NCBI RefSeq assembly: GCF_963676485.1
Contig: NZ_OY781114.1
Coordinates: 1,634,501-1,698,500 of the forward strand
Length of the DNA: 64,000 bases
Direction of reading: 5' to 3'
Source: an uncultured Cohaesibacter sp.
GTDB taxonomy: Bacteria > Pseudomonadota > Alphaproteobacteria > Rhizobiales > Cohaesibacteraceae
Shown: positions 26,849 to 35,482 of the stretch, piece after piece
Layout: the number at the start of each line of letters is the position of its first letter
Position numbering within the stretch: the stretch's first letter is position 1
Translations under genes and position numbers: made by a program
The notes under the pieces: generated by a model
What the model was told of the DNA's origin: nothing
Database searches by the model: none
The model's input: only the letters and a program-made list of their open reading frames with translations

Positions 26849-27553
26849 GTGTCAGGAGAAAAAGTCGCAATCATCATAGCCGGAGGAAGTGGCATGGGGG
26901 CCGCGTCTGCAAGGCGGCTAGCTGAAGATGGCTATTGCGTTGGAATTTTATCCTCATCAGATAAAGGCGAAAACCTTGGTCGTGAGTTAGGCGGATTTGG
27001 CGTGACGGGATCGAACCGGTCACCAGACGATTTGGCAAAAATATTCGCTCAAACCCATGAACGCTGGGGCCGACTGGATGTGCTGGTGAACTCTGCTGGC
27101 CATGGGCCGAACGGACAGATTTTAGAGATAAGCGATGATGACTGGCATGATGCAATGGACATCTATTTTCTCAATGTAATACGAGCAACACGCATCGCAG
27201 TTCCCCTGATGGCCCAATCAGGCGGCGGTTCAATCGTCAATATTTCAAGCTTTGCAGCCGTGGAACCTGATCCTGATTTTCCATGTTCAGGTGTCATGCG
27301 CGCAGCTCTGGCGAATTTCGCCAAGCTCTTTGCAAACCAGCATTCAGACAAGAATCTGAGAATGAACAATATCCTTCCCGGTTTCATCGACACTTTCGAA
27401 GAAACCGATGAACGGGTTAGCAGAATACCCCTGGCCCGCTACGGTCGGGCTGACGAGGTTGCTTCGCTTGTTGCCTGGCTTGCGTCGCCAGAATCCAGCT
27501 ACATGACCGGACAAGATCTGCGCCTGGATGGCGGTCTCGTCAAAGCGATCTAG
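26849..27553 (+). CDS. SDR family oxidoreductase with altered active site
   Basis: A 234-residue Rossmann protein. The nucleotide motif is AGGSGMG (for TGxxxGxG), NSAG replaces NNAG, and the C-terminus has YMTGQDLRLDGG. The catalytic YxxxK is missing: the usual position reads FPCSGVMRAALANF, with Cys and Arg instead of Tyr and Lys. A subfamily of SDRs with this P-x-S-x-x-x-R-A pattern exists, so this is a lineage trait and not a recent mutation. A GTG at 26849 with GGAG six bases upstream is the best start. It probably forms an operon with the quinone oxidoreductase gene. Confidence 0.82.
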   Translation: MSGEKVAIIIAGGSGMGAASARRLAEDGYCVGILSSSDKGENLGRELGGFGVTGSNRSPDDLAKIFAQTHERWGRLDVLVNSAGHGPNGQILEISDDDWHDAMDIYFLNVIRATRIAVPLMAQSGGGSIVNISSFAAVEPDPDFPCSGVMRAALANFAKLFANQHSDKNLRMNNILPGFIDTFEETDERVSRIPLARYGRADEVASLVAWLASPESSYMTGQDLRLDGGLVKAI

Positions 27554-27616
27554 CCCGAGCTGCCAAAAGAACAATCAAAGTAAGGCCCTTAGCCTATATA
27601 AATGGAGTCTTGATCA

Positions 27617-28579
27617 ATGCACGCACTTGTGTTCGATGACTTTGGAGACGCAGATGTCCTCCAATACCGAGAATTCCCGGATCCGGTGGTGATGCCGGGG
27701 CATTTGCTGGTCGACGTAAAAGCATCGGGATTGAATTTCGCCGATATTTACCGACGACGCGGCACCTATCGCGGCATGGGAAAGCCACCTTATGTCAACG
27801 GCTATGAAGGCGCCGGCATTGTCAGCGCGGTCGGAGAAGGTGTCAGTGATTTCCAAGTTGGTGACCGGATCGGATTTGTCGATGTCGCGCGCGCGAATGT
27901 CACGAAGCTCAATGTCGACAAGGACCGTGCCATCCCCCTTCCCGATAACATAAGCTTTGAGGAAGCCGCCAGTGTATTGCTGCAAGGATTGACAGCACAA
28001 TATCTGTGCGAGGACAGCGCCCCGATTGCCAAGAATCATTGGATCCTTGTTCATTCTGCAGCTGGCGGTGTCGGTCGACATTTGGTGCGATATTGCTTGT
28101 CAAAAGGCGCGCATGTCATCGCCATGGCATCCTCGCAATCAAAACGTCAGGTAGCAGAGGATTTGGGAGCTGAGTTCACCTTGGGCTATGATGGCGATTG
28201 GCCTGCTATAGTGTGTGATATGACCAAGGGAGGTGCCGATGTCATCTTCGATTCAGTCGGCTCCACTTTGGCAAAAAGCATAGCGGCAACTCGCAGGAAG
28301 GGAACAATCGTCACATTTGGAATGTCGGACGCAAACCCTGAACCAGTCAGTCCGCTCGTTCTAATGGAAACATCAAAATCCCTTGTTGGCGGAGATCTAT
28401 GGGACTATCTGGATACAAAAGCGGAGCGTTGCAATAGAAGTGAAAGACTATTCCAGCTGCTCGCAGATGGCGTTTTGCAAATTCCACCGATTGAAGTATT
28501 TCCCTTGCGCGATGGCATTTCGGCGCATCGGCGTCTTGAAGATCGTTCCTTCTCAGGAAAAATAATCTTCCAGCCATAA
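27617..28579 (+). CDS. Zinc-independent quinone oxidoreductase (MDR superfamily)
   Basis: A 320-residue NADPH:quinone reductase-like protein. The N-terminal domain has the usual SGLNFADIYRRRGTY and GYEGAGIVSAVGEGV; the NADPH-binding domain has VHSAAGGVGRHLVRYC (AAGGVG motif). Structural and catalytic zinc ligands of alcohol dehydrogenases are absent. It lies 63 bp downstream of the SDR gene, under the divergent LysR regulator. Reduction of quinones or reactive enals/enones is the family role; the substrate is unknown. Confidence 0.88.
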   Translation: MHALVFDDFGDADVLQYREFPDPVVMPGHLLVDVKASGLNFADIYRRRGTYRGMGKPPYVNGYEGAGIVSAVGEGVSDFQVGDRIGFVDVARANVTKLNVDKDRAIPLPDNISFEEAASVLLQGLTAQYLCEDSAPIAKNHWILVHSAAGGVGRHLVRYCLSKGAHVIAMASSQSKRQVAEDLGAEFTLGYDGDWPAIVCDMTKGGADVIFDSVGSTLAKSIAATRRKGTIVTFGMSDANPEPVSPLVLMETSKSLVGGDLWDYLDTKAERCNRSERLFQLLADGVLQIPPIEVFPLRDGISAHRRLEDRSFSGKIIFQP

Positions 28580-28806
28580 TAGCATTCATGGAACAGGTTC
28601 GATTTCAATATTATCTCCGTCAGTCCCTTTCAAAGAAGGAATAAGTATTTGGGGCTCGGATCAGATTGATGCGACGCATCAGAAGCTGAAAATGCTCATC
28701 TGGAAAACGGGATGGCGATGCAATCACAAATACCTCCGGGAGGCCGCTTGCTCTCACTCTAGAGAAGCAATGTACAGAAAGTGCTATTCTCGATAGTATT
28801 GACCCG

Positions 28807-30093
28807 ATGATCAGTCTGCTTTCCGGAGTGGGGGCCGCAATGGGGACAAAGAGTGAATTGAGCACGCGATCGGTAGAAGCGGATTTGCCGCAGGATCTGA
28901 AGGCCTATATCGTAGCAAGGCTTGTAAGCTCGATCGACATGTACTTTCCACATGTCTTGCCCGAGAGGGAGCTTCTGTCCGGCCAATGCCTTCGTAATCT
29001 GATCACACAATGCCTTTCATCTGAGACGAGAGCAGATTTTTATTTCCTATGCCAGGCCTTCATGGCGTCATTTCACAACGGTCACACCGAGTTCTATGAC
29101 CGCTGGCTTTTTGAAGTCATGGGCGCGCCAACCGGGTTTCATGCCGCTCCAGTCGATGGTCAATGGGCTGTCACGGAAAGCAGGATAGATGGCTTGTTTA
29201 GAGGGGATGTTATTCTCAGGATAGATGATCAACCCATTGATTTATTCTTTGCTGCCCGCAAAGACCTGATCTCTGCATCAACTAAGCATTATGCGGAACA
29301 CGCCTTCTTCTTCTCACCTCTTCTCTTTCCGCAGAATTTCGCCATCACTTTGGAAGGTGGCGAAGTGATCAACGTTCAACGAAACATGAACCGACCTGTA
29401 GAACGATGCAAGGTTTCGGGAAAGACTGAAGACGGGGTCTGCATGCTCAAAGTCCAGTCTTTCGAAAAGAAGGAACATGAACAGATCCTGCAGACGCTCA
29501 AAGCCTGTCAACCCTTTGACGGGCTTCTGCTGGACCTGAGAGACAATTGTGGCGGCTCCACGCCGATCGAGTTCATAAAACAACTCGTTCCAGGCATTTT
29601 TCGCCTGTGGTCTGATGCTTCGGCCGTTCACGTTGGTTTGGACCGGGCCGAATACCTCAACGCGAGGGTGGGCGACCAGTGCAAACAAAGCGAACCATTG
29701 TGGGAGGCGAGAGCGCAGATCGTACAACCCGCGCCCATTCTTCACGGTCATGCAGAGAAAGCCTTCACTGGCCCAATCGTCATACTGCAGGATGCACGAA
29801 CCGCGTCCGCCGCAGAGGACTTCATTCAGGCTCTGCTTGATGCGGGCAGGGTTACGCTTGTCGGCTCGACCACAGCAGGCAGCAGCGGGCAACCCTATTT
29901 CGAAGATTTTGGAAATGGCATGAAGTTTAGGGTCTCGGCAAAGGCTGAGCGTTTTCCTGATGGCTCTCAATTTGAGGGCATTGGCATTCTACCGCACCAT
30001 CGCGTACATCCAACCATCTCGTCATTAAAGACAGGCAAAGATCCTGTTTTTCAGAAGGGGATCGAAATCCTGAAGCAACAGCTTTGCGCCTGA
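28807..30093 (+). CDS. S41-like (C-terminal processing) peptidase family protein
   Basis: A 428-residue protein with the core of S41 peptidases: LLLDLRDNCGGSTPIEFIKQL near residue 240, DARTASAAEDFIQALLDAGRVTLVGSTTAGSSG near residue 330 (Ser in the TASAAE nucleophile position). A short PDZ-like region (DVILRIDDQPIDLFF) precedes it. No signal peptide is visible, so it is either cytoplasmic or the start is wrong; an ATG at 28840 is an alternative. Relatives include retinol-binding-protein-like and Tricorn-core proteins whose substrates are unknown. Confidence 0.78.
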   Translation: MISLLSGVGAAMGTKSELSTRSVEADLPQDLKAYIVARLVSSIDMYFPHVLPERELLSGQCLRNLITQCLSSETRADFYFLCQAFMASFHNGHTEFYDRWLFEVMGAPTGFHAAPVDGQWAVTESRIDGLFRGDVILRIDDQPIDLFFAARKDLISASTKHYAEHAFFFSPLLFPQNFAITLEGGEVINVQRNMNRPVERCKVSGKTEDGVCMLKVQSFEKKEHEQILQTLKACQPFDGLLLDLRDNCGGSTPIEFIKQLVPGIFRLWSDASAVHVGLDRAEYLNARVGDQCKQSEPLWEARAQIVQPAPILHGHAEKAFTGPIVILQDARTASAAEDFIQALLDAGRVTLVGSTTAGSSGQPYFEDFGNGMKFRVSAKAERFPDGSQFEGIGILPHHRVHPTISSLKTGKDPVFQKGIEILKQQLCA

Positions 30094-30133
30094 CGGCCCA
30101 AAGCGAACATTCGACAGCCAACATCTGGAGCAA

Positions 30134-30203
30134 TTCCACTTCCCCATTGCTGTCATTCGAATGAGGTGCAGTATTTTCAGCAAACAGATGACGGATGGGC
30201 GGG
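30134..30203 (+). repeat. Dispersed intergenic repeat, module B
   Basis: Carries the TTCCCCATTGCTGTCATTCG / AATGAGGTGCAGTATTTTCAG / GATGACGGATGGGCGG blocks also found at 30826, 33558, 63596 and 63834. It occupies most of the gap between the S41-like gene and the VOC gene; the rest of the gap (30204-30343) is AT-rich with no gene. Confidence 0.75.
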
Positions 30204-30343
30204 CCTTGCTGCCTTTGATTGCAGTTGGATGAATGTCAGCATTGTGTGTTATTAGTCAAAGGGATGTTTACTAAACCTTGTTGTATCTTAACCTCGCAGA
30301 ATGATACAAACTCATCTCTATGCTCTCAAAGAGAATTTGCAAT

Positions 30344-30784
30344 ATGATTTCCTATATCACTATCGGTGCAGATGATATTGCCCTCGCGATACGGTTTTAC
30401 TCCGCATTCTTGCCAGCACTTGGCTACGAATTAGAGGAGAATCCCCATGGTCTTGAAGGATTGAGCTGTACTCCGCACGAAGATATGGATCACGCCAACA
30501 CCTTGCCGCGTCTCTATGTAAAACCGCCTTTCGATGGATGTTCGGCATCCGCTGGAAACGGTACAATGATCGCCTTCAAGGCTGATAGTCAAAAGCAGGT
30601 CCGTGACCTTCATGCAGCCGCGCTTGCTGCAGGTGGCTCTAACGAGGGCCTCCCCGGCTTTCGCGATGCGTATGGCCCTCGTTTTTATGTTGGCTACCTT
30701 CGCGATCCTCAAGGCAACAAAATCGCATTGTTTTCCAATAATCCTAAGGAACCTGATCGAGATGGATTGAGTGAATTGCAATAA
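30344..30784 (+). CDS. VOC (glyoxalase-like) family protein
   Basis: A 146-residue VOC-fold protein. The N-terminal strand ISYITIGADDIALAIRFYSAFLPALGYEL and C-terminal YGPRFYVGYLRDPQGNKIALFSNNP match the glyoxalase/dioxygenase superfamily, with the usual metal-ligand Glu region poorly conserved. The start opening MISYITIG is preferred over an upstream ATG that adds MLSKRICN. Reaction unknown. It is flanked on both sides by the dispersed repeat. Confidence 0.8.
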   Translation: MISYITIGADDIALAIRFYSAFLPALGYELEENPHGLEGLSCTPHEDMDHANTLPRLYVKPPFDGCSASAGNGTMIAFKADSQKQVRDLHAAALAAGGSNEGLPGFRDAYGPRFYVGYLRDPQGNKIALFSNNPKEPDRDGLSELQ

Positions 30785-30825
30785 TAATTGAAGCCATTCG
30801 TTTAACTTGCAGCATCCAGTAATTT

Positions 30826-31004
30826 GGGCTCGAACCAGTCTGGTGCAGCTCGTCATCACCGGAAGACACTCATCTAGGCTCGCCTTTTGCAATCGCGGCC
30901 CTAACCGATCATTCAGCTATCGAGATCCGCTGCAAATCCGCTTCCCCATTGCTGCCATTCGAATGAGGTTCAGCATTTTCAGCAAACAGATGACGGGTGG
31001 GCGG
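30826..31004 (+). repeat. Dispersed intergenic repeat, full copy (modules A+B)
   Basis: The best full-length copy, about 180 bp. Module A: GGGCTCGAACCAGTCTGGTG, CTCATCTAGGCTCGCCTTTT, GCAATCGCGGCCCTAACCG, ATTCAGCTATCGAGATC. Module B: CTGCAAATCCGCTTCCCCAT, TGCTGCCATTCGAATGAGGT, CAGCATTTTCAGCAAACAG, ATGACGGGTGGGCGG. Other copies in the window are partial or diverged. Confidence 0.8.
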
Positions 31005-31045
31005 ACAAAGCAGTCATTCTGCTTAAATTGAAATTTCGATAATTT

Positions 31046-31684
31046 TCATATCCGATAGTTCTCGGATGATAGAAGCTTTACAAGGATATTGCCGGACAAT
31101 TTAGATGTGGCGTGAAATGCATCACATACCTCGTAATAGTCGGCTTCACTTTTGGCAATATCTTCACCAGAAATAGCAAACGTGATGCTACCGTCTGTAT
31201 CATCAGTAGATGCTATGCTTGCAAACAGAGGCCTAAAAGATAGATGAACGAAATCAGAAGTTTGTTTATAAACTTCCTTAATCCAAGGCTCTTCTTCAAC
31301 TATTTTTTCAAGCAAGAACGCATCTTGCATTTTTATTGGCTTCTGCTTAGGGGTTTTGTGTATTGAAATAAGATCACGGAAAGTTTTTTGCCCATGAAGG
31401 ACATCTCTTAGCTGTATTTCAGGGTTGTCGAGATGTTTCAATCCATTCACCCGCATAGCGGTATCTATCTGTGTTCTAAGCAGGATAGCTGCTGAAGGAA
31501 AATTGCTTTCTAAAATCATTGTCCGAAAGCCTCGGGATTGCGCGAGGGTTCTCTTTATTGCGCCAAATGCAAACAAAGTCACAAATCCAAATGGAGCTCC
31601 GCGTCGAGTGCTGATGCGACTTCTGGAAAGCAATTCTCTTTCAAGTTTTTCAATATTGGAGAGACGATCCGATAGATCAACCAT
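31046..31684 (-). CDS. Hypothetical protein, 212 residues
   Basis: An all-helical soluble protein. Features resemble the DUF5677-type or similar helical families: an SNFPSAAILLRTQIDTAMRVNGL helix, then TSDFVHLSFRPLF with a conserved-looking D-x-V-H. These families are often near defence or stress genes, but the assignment here is weak. TAGGTAAACTAT precedes the ATG. GC content is below the surroundings. It stands alone between repeats. Confidence 0.6.
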   Translation of the reverse strand: MVDLSDRLSNIEKLERELLSRSRISTRRGAPFGFVTLFAFGAIKRTLAQSRGFRTMILESNFPSAAILLRTQIDTAMRVNGLKHLDNPEIQLRDVLHGQKTFRDLISIHKTPKQKPIKMQDAFLLEKIVEEEPWIKEVYKQTSDFVHLSFRPLFASIASTDDTDGSITFAISGEDIAKSEADYYEVCDAFHATSKLSGNILVKLLSSENYRI

Positions 31685-31840
31685 ATAGTTTACCTAGTGA
31701 GTTATTTTGAATGCTGACAGAGAAAAAAAACAAATACATGCTAAGGCACAACCAAGACATTTTTTTATTTTCACAGCCTCGATCAAGTATAGGCTTGAAG
31801 TGATTTCGGGCAAATTTCCGAAATGGTGGCCTTTTGAAGG

Positions 31841-31931
31841 TCGACATTGGGCTCAATCCGGACTGGTGCACTGCATCATCAAGCGAAAAGGCTCATCTAG
31901 GTTGTTGATTTGCAATCGCGGACTAAGTGAG
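31841..31931 (+). repeat. Dispersed intergenic repeat, module A
   Basis: Contains GGGCTCAATCCGGACTGGTG, CACTGCATCATCAAG, GGCTCATCTAGG and TTGCAATCGCGGACTAAG, the first half of the repeat. It sits just upstream of the DUF2268 gene. The remainder of 31685-32005 holds no recognisable gene. Confidence 0.75.
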
Positions 31932-32005
31932 CTTTCGCTGCCGCTGCGCGAATGTCTGCTACCGTAATATGGACGAGCGAGCACGTCTGGTGTACAGATA
32001 TTGGC

Positions 32006-32671
32006 ATGACTTGGAACATCCACATAGCCAATGCCTCAGGTAAGTTCGACGGCATCATCACGCCGATCCGAAAAGCGATTGAGAGTGCGCAAGCGCGTTC
32101 GGAGATTGTAACCGAGCCGGTGGATCTTGATGTGGTCGTGCAGGCTTGGCCTGGCCGCGCAATCGCGCACCTTGGATTCATGGGCTATGCGCCTACCGGT
32201 GATATGATCCAACTTACGTTCGATACTAACAATTCGAACTGCACGCGAAATCTGGACGAACCGCTTGAGCGAACAATCGTTCATGAATTGCACCATGTGC
32301 TGCGTTGGCGGGGCCCCGGATATGGGCGAACATTGGGTGAGGCCCTTGTCACCGAAGGATTGGCAGGTCACTTCGCGCAGCAGCTTTATGGCAGTCCTCC
32401 TGAAAGGTGGGAAGTGGCGCTCCACGGTGATGGCATCGCTGAAGCGGCTCGTGACGCGTCGGCAGCATGGGAGGACGAAGGGTATGACCATGCTGCATGG
32501 TTCTTTGGGACGGAACCTGCATGGCGCGGATACTCTCTTGGATTTTCTTTGGTTGGTCAGTTTCTGAACGATCATCCCGATGAGACAGCCGCAAAACTGG
32601 TCCATACCGAAGCGGAAAAGTTTCGTGACACGCTCGACAAGGTTGCTAGTCTACACTTGGCTCACCTATAG
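32006..32671 (+). CDS. DUF2268-type putative zinc protease
   Basis: A 221-residue protein with a HExxH-type metal motif (TIVHELHHVLRW) near residue 91 and downstream EALVTEGLAGHFAQQLYG, in which the Glu would be the third ligand. This is the layout of DUF2268 predicted Zn-dependent proteases. The start opening MTWNIHIANASGKFD fits the family N-terminus; an upstream ATG at 31952 adds 18 residues of repeat-adjacent sequence. No signal peptide. Substrate unknown. Confidence 0.78.
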   Translation: MTWNIHIANASGKFDGIITPIRKAIESAQARSEIVTEPVDLDVVVQAWPGRAIAHLGFMGYAPTGDMIQLTFDTNNSNCTRNLDEPLERTIVHELHHVLRWRGPGYGRTLGEALVTEGLAGHFAQQLYGSPPERWEVALHGDGIAEAARDASAAWEDEGYDHAAWFFGTEPAWRGYSLGFSLVGQFLNDHPDETAAKLVHTEAEKFRDTLDKVASLHLAHL

Positions 32672-32729
32672 AGATCAAAGCGCTATCTTCTGACGGCAGT
32701 CATTCGCGCAAGTCGCAGCATCCGTGAAC

Positions 32730-32909
32730 ATGGGCTCCCAGCAGTCAGGGGCATCGCGCTATCACCGGAAAATACTCATCCAGGCTTGCGTTTTGCAAAG
32801 GCGGCCCTAACCCGACATTCGCAGGTTGCCACAAGCCGCTAGGCAGCTTCCGCATTCCTGCCGTTCGAGCAAGCCGCAGCATTTTCAGTGGCTAGGTGAC
32901 GGGTGGCGG
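32730..32909 (+). repeat. Dispersed intergenic repeat, diverged full copy
   Basis: A degenerate copy of both modules: TCATCCAGGCTTGCGTTTTG, CAAAGGCGGCCCTAACCCG, ATTCCTGCCGTTCGAGCAAG, CCGCAGCATTTTCAGTGGC and TGACGGGTGGCGGA. It fills the gap between the DUF2268 gene and the GNAT gene. Confidence 0.65.
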
Positions 32910-32978
32910 ACCTTCCGGTCATTCGCCGCACGAGCATAAGAAACGCAGCGTCCGACAGCAAGGCGACGGGGCCGCCGC

Positions 32979-33437
32979 TCACATAGGTGACTGATGCCTC
33001 AAATGAATGAGGGGATAAGGCCTTCCCTGCCCATCATGGGAAGACGTTCCCGTGCGGACGAAACCGACATGCTCATAGAACGCGAGCGCCTCTGGGTTTT
33101 GCTCATTCACATCGGTTGTCAGCTCAGGATGGGCCGCGATGGCTCGCGATATGAAGGCTTTGCCGATCCCTTCTCCATGTTGATCCGGGTCGATAAACAG
33201 TGCCTCCAGATGACCGTCATGCAGAAACATGAAACCCTGCGGCGTGCCTGCTGCATCGACTGCAAGTTGCAGGCTCACCTGTGGGAAGAACTCCATAAGC
33301 TCGGCCTCAATGGCCGACTTGTCGACGGGCGCAAGGAAGTGATGAGTGGCGTCGACCGCCCGACGCCATATCTCCATGACGCGCGGCAAGTCCTTATCTG
33401 TTGAAGGTCTGAAAGTAAGCATGGTACTCGTTAACAA
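32979..33437 (-). CDS. GNAT acetyltransferase (YjaB type)
   Basis: A 152-residue GNAT enzyme. Typical YjaB features are ATHHFLAP near residue 30, GFMFLHDGHLEALFIDPDQHGEGIG with the acetyl-CoA loop, TTDVNEQNPEALAFYEHVGF and the C-terminal GRPYPLIHLRH. The start may be at 33437 or at the second ATG 33422. YjaB binds acetyl-CoA but its physiological substrate is not established. Confidence 0.88.
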   Translation of the reverse strand: MLTSTMLTFRPSTDKDLPRVMEIWRRAVDATHHFLAPVDKSAIEAELMEFFPQVSLQLAVDAAGTPQGFMFLHDGHLEALFIDPDQHGEGIGKAFISRAIAAHPELTTDVNEQNPEALAFYEHVGFVRTGTSSHDGQGRPYPLIHLRHQSPM

Positions 33438-33557
33438 AACCGTCCCACTATCCGCAATGGGCTGATTGCGTTGAAAAAGGGCCCGTCACAAATTTCTTGC
33501 CGAAATCCTAGAATTCAATTTCTCACAATGGCACTGAAGCAGATTTAAATCCAGATC

Positions 33558-33667
33558 CTGCCCTAACCGGTCATTCAGCTATCGAGATCTGCTGCAAATC
33601 CACTTCCCCATTGCTGCCATTCGAATGAGGTGCAGCATTTTCAGCAAACAGATGACGGATGGGCGGA
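33558..33667 (+). repeat. Dispersed intergenic repeat, end of module A and module B
   Basis: Contains CTGCCCTAACCGGTCATTC, AGCTATCGAGATCTGCTG, CACTTCCCCATTGCTGCCAT and GATGACGGATGGGCGG, near-identical to 30826-31004 over this range. It lies between the YjaB-type and RidA genes; the rest of 33438-33793 contains no gene. Confidence 0.78.
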
Positions 33668-33793
33668 CCTTTGAGACCTTCGTTGCAGCGCCGAAATTTT
33701 ATCGCGACAGGCTTCCGTCTGGCAAAGAGAGCGGGAAGCAGCCGTTCGCCTTGGGATGGGCAAACGACCGCATGTCCCCAGTTCAGAAGGGGG

Positions 33794-34192
33794 CTAATTC
33801 GCCGAACGGGCGCGTGCGATGACCTTAATCTCAAAATCAAAACCAGCCAACCAGGTTACCCCAACAGCGGTCCATGTTGGATACGGTTTCTTGGTAAAGT
33901 ACTGATCTTTAACAGGCATTATGGTGCCTAACTGGTTTTCGGGATCGGTATGAAAAGTCGTGACATCGACGATATCGTCAAAGGCGCATCCCGCAGCCTC
34001 AAGGGTGGCTTTGAGATTTTGAAATGCAAGTTGGACCTGTCGTTCAAAATCCGGCTCAGGCGTCCCATCCGGACGACTACCAACCTGGCCCGAAATAAAC
34101 AGAAGCTCACCCGACTGGATTGCAGCTGAATAGCCATGCGCTTCGTAAAGGGCGTGTCTGTTGGCCGGAAAAATTGCTTTCTTGTCAGTCAT
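33794..34192 (-). CDS. RidA family protein (YjgF/YER057c/UK114)
   Basis: A 132-residue protein. Typical are GELLFISGQVGSRPDG, FQNLKATLEAAGCAFDDIVDVTTF and the C-terminal YPTWTAVGVTWLAGFDFEIKVIARA; the usual catalytic Arg of RidA (in the R-S-x-V/C region) is replaced here (WTAVGV), so it belongs to an Rid subgroup without proven 2-aminoacrylate deaminase activity. Divergent from a TetR regulator with three periodic palindromes between them. Confidence 0.85.
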   Translation of the reverse strand: MTDKKAIFPANRHALYEAHGYSAAIQSGELLFISGQVGSRPDGTPEPDFERQVQLAFQNLKATLEAAGCAFDDIVDVTTFHTDPENQLGTIMPVKDQYFTKKPYPTWTAVGVTWLAGFDFEIKVIARARSAN

Positions 34193-34265
34193 TTCTAATC
34201 CCTTGATTGTGATTGCCGCCGCCCCCGGTGAACGAGTGCGGGCTTTCATTTATGTGCGGCTTGAG

Positions 34266-34334
34266 ATACGTTGCGTATATGAAAGTAATTCAGATACGCC
34301 CCGTATGTCAAATCATTTCACATACGAGACGTCG
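34266..34334. promoter_or_regulatory. Three periodic palindromic operators between ridA-like gene and tetR
   Basis: ATACG-TTG-CGTAT at 34266-34278, ATACG-CCC-CGTAT at 34294-34306 and ATACG-AGA-CGT(CG) at 34322-34334. The starts are exactly 28 bp apart. The first two are perfect 5-bp-arm palindromes with 3-bp centres, the third is imperfect. They fill the divergent promoter region. Binding by the adjacent TetR protein is inferred. Confidence 0.6.
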
Positions 34335-34351
34335 GCAAAAACGAGGGTGCT

Positions 34352-34945
34352 ATGGCAAAACGACGTGCCGAGACGATGGAGGAGAACCGGGCCAAGCTCA
34401 TTGCGGCGGGACGTAAGGCATTCGCAGAGAAGGGTTATTCAGCGGCGTCCATGGATGAATTGACTGCAGAGGTAGGCCTGACCCGTGGCGCGCTCTATCA
34501 TAATTTCGGTGACAAGCGAGGATTGCTGGCCGCGGTTGTCAACCAGATCGACTCTGAAATGGCGCTGCGTGCCAAGGAGATCGGTGCAGCGGAAACAGAC
34601 GACTGGCAGGGTTTGCTCGCCGAGGGCACGGCATATATAAGGATGGCGCTTGATCCAGAGGTTCAGCGCATAGTTCTGCTTGATGGACCGGCCGTGCTAG
34701 GCGACCCGTCCAAATGGCCCAGTCAGAACAATTGCCTGCAAGTGACAAGGCAGACAGTGGAAAAGCTCATGAAAAGGGGGATTATGAAACCCGTTGATGC
34801 TGAAGCAGCTTCCCGTCTTCTCAGTGGCGCTGCACTCAATGCTGCACTCTGGATAGCTGCCAGTGATGATGCGGAGCTTGTTTTGCCAAAGGCCGTTGCA
34901 GCATTTCACGCGCTGGCCTCGGGTCTGCTCATAAAACCAACGTGA
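34352..34945 (+). CDS. TetR family regulator
   Basis: A 197-residue TetR regulator. The HTH is residues about 10-55 (ENRAKLIAAGRKAFAEKGYSAASMDELTAEVGLTRGALYHNFGDKRGLLAAVV in parts), with the ligand domain after it containing RIVLLDGPAVLGDPSKW, common in a large alphaproteobacterial TetR group. Divergent from the RidA-family gene, which is its likely target. Confidence 0.87.
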   Translation: MAKRRAETMEENRAKLIAAGRKAFAEKGYSAASMDELTAEVGLTRGALYHNFGDKRGLLAAVVNQIDSEMALRAKEIGAAETDDWQGLLAEGTAYIRMALDPEVQRIVLLDGPAVLGDPSKWPSQNNCLQVTRQTVEKLMKRGIMKPVDAEAASRLLSGAALNAALWIAASDDAELVLPKAVAAFHALASGLLIKPT

Positions 34946-35101
34946 TAGAAGTTGGCATTTGTCGCTGAAGTAGCAGCGCATCGTTTGATGAGTTGGCAGT
35001 CCACTTCTCGGCACGACGTGCATTTGAATGCCCACAGTGGACCGCGGTTTCCGGGCACCCTTTCGCTCTTGCGAAAGGTCTCGCCACTTTCAACGCCCAC
35101 T

Positions 35102-35195
35102 TTGGGCTCGATCCGGACTGATGCAATGCATCATCGCCCGATTGTAATCATCAAAGGCCATGATTGGCAATCGCGGCCCTGAGCGGGCATTCAGC
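35102..35195 (+). repeat. Dispersed intergenic repeat, module A
   Basis: Contains TTGGGCTCGATCCGGACTG, ATGCAATGCATCATCGCC, GATTGGCAATCGCGGCCCTG and AGCGGGCATTCAGCAG. It lies between the TetR gene and the graspetide operon. The 290 bp after it show no convincing gene; a 67-codon minus-strand frame (35246-35449) lacks support. Confidence 0.72.
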
Positions 35196-35482
35196 AGCAG
35201 AAATCAGCATTCTAGAAGCCGTTCATTAAATAACAGCGATGCACTTCAGTTGATCACAGCATCGCAGGTATCTTCACCGCCTCTACAACGAGTATAAGCC
35301 ATGCCAATCGAGCTGAGATGGGCTTGAGGCTTTAGGATCAATTTGGCAGATCTAATCCATCGCATAATTGAATACTCCGCATCATTTGAAAGTGTCCTTA
35401 TGATCGCCGAAGGATGTAATTCAGAGTTGTGCAGTGAAGAACAACACATTAAGCTGCATTAACGCATTTTGAAAAAGTCAAT

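Noticed and set aside
33571..33840. Open frame of 89 codons on the minus strand
   Set aside because: It reads through a dispersed repeat copy; the same peptide fragments appear at 63.6 kb, which is repeat DNA and not a protein family.
30134..35195. CRISPR array suggested by recurring blocks at 30-35 kb
   Set aside because: The blocks are spread over kilobases between genes, diverged and of variable extent, not short direct repeats with regular spacers.
35246..35449. 67-codon minus-strand frame upstream of the graspetide precursor, considered as a second peptide
   Set aside because: No repeat or core-like motif and no start signal.
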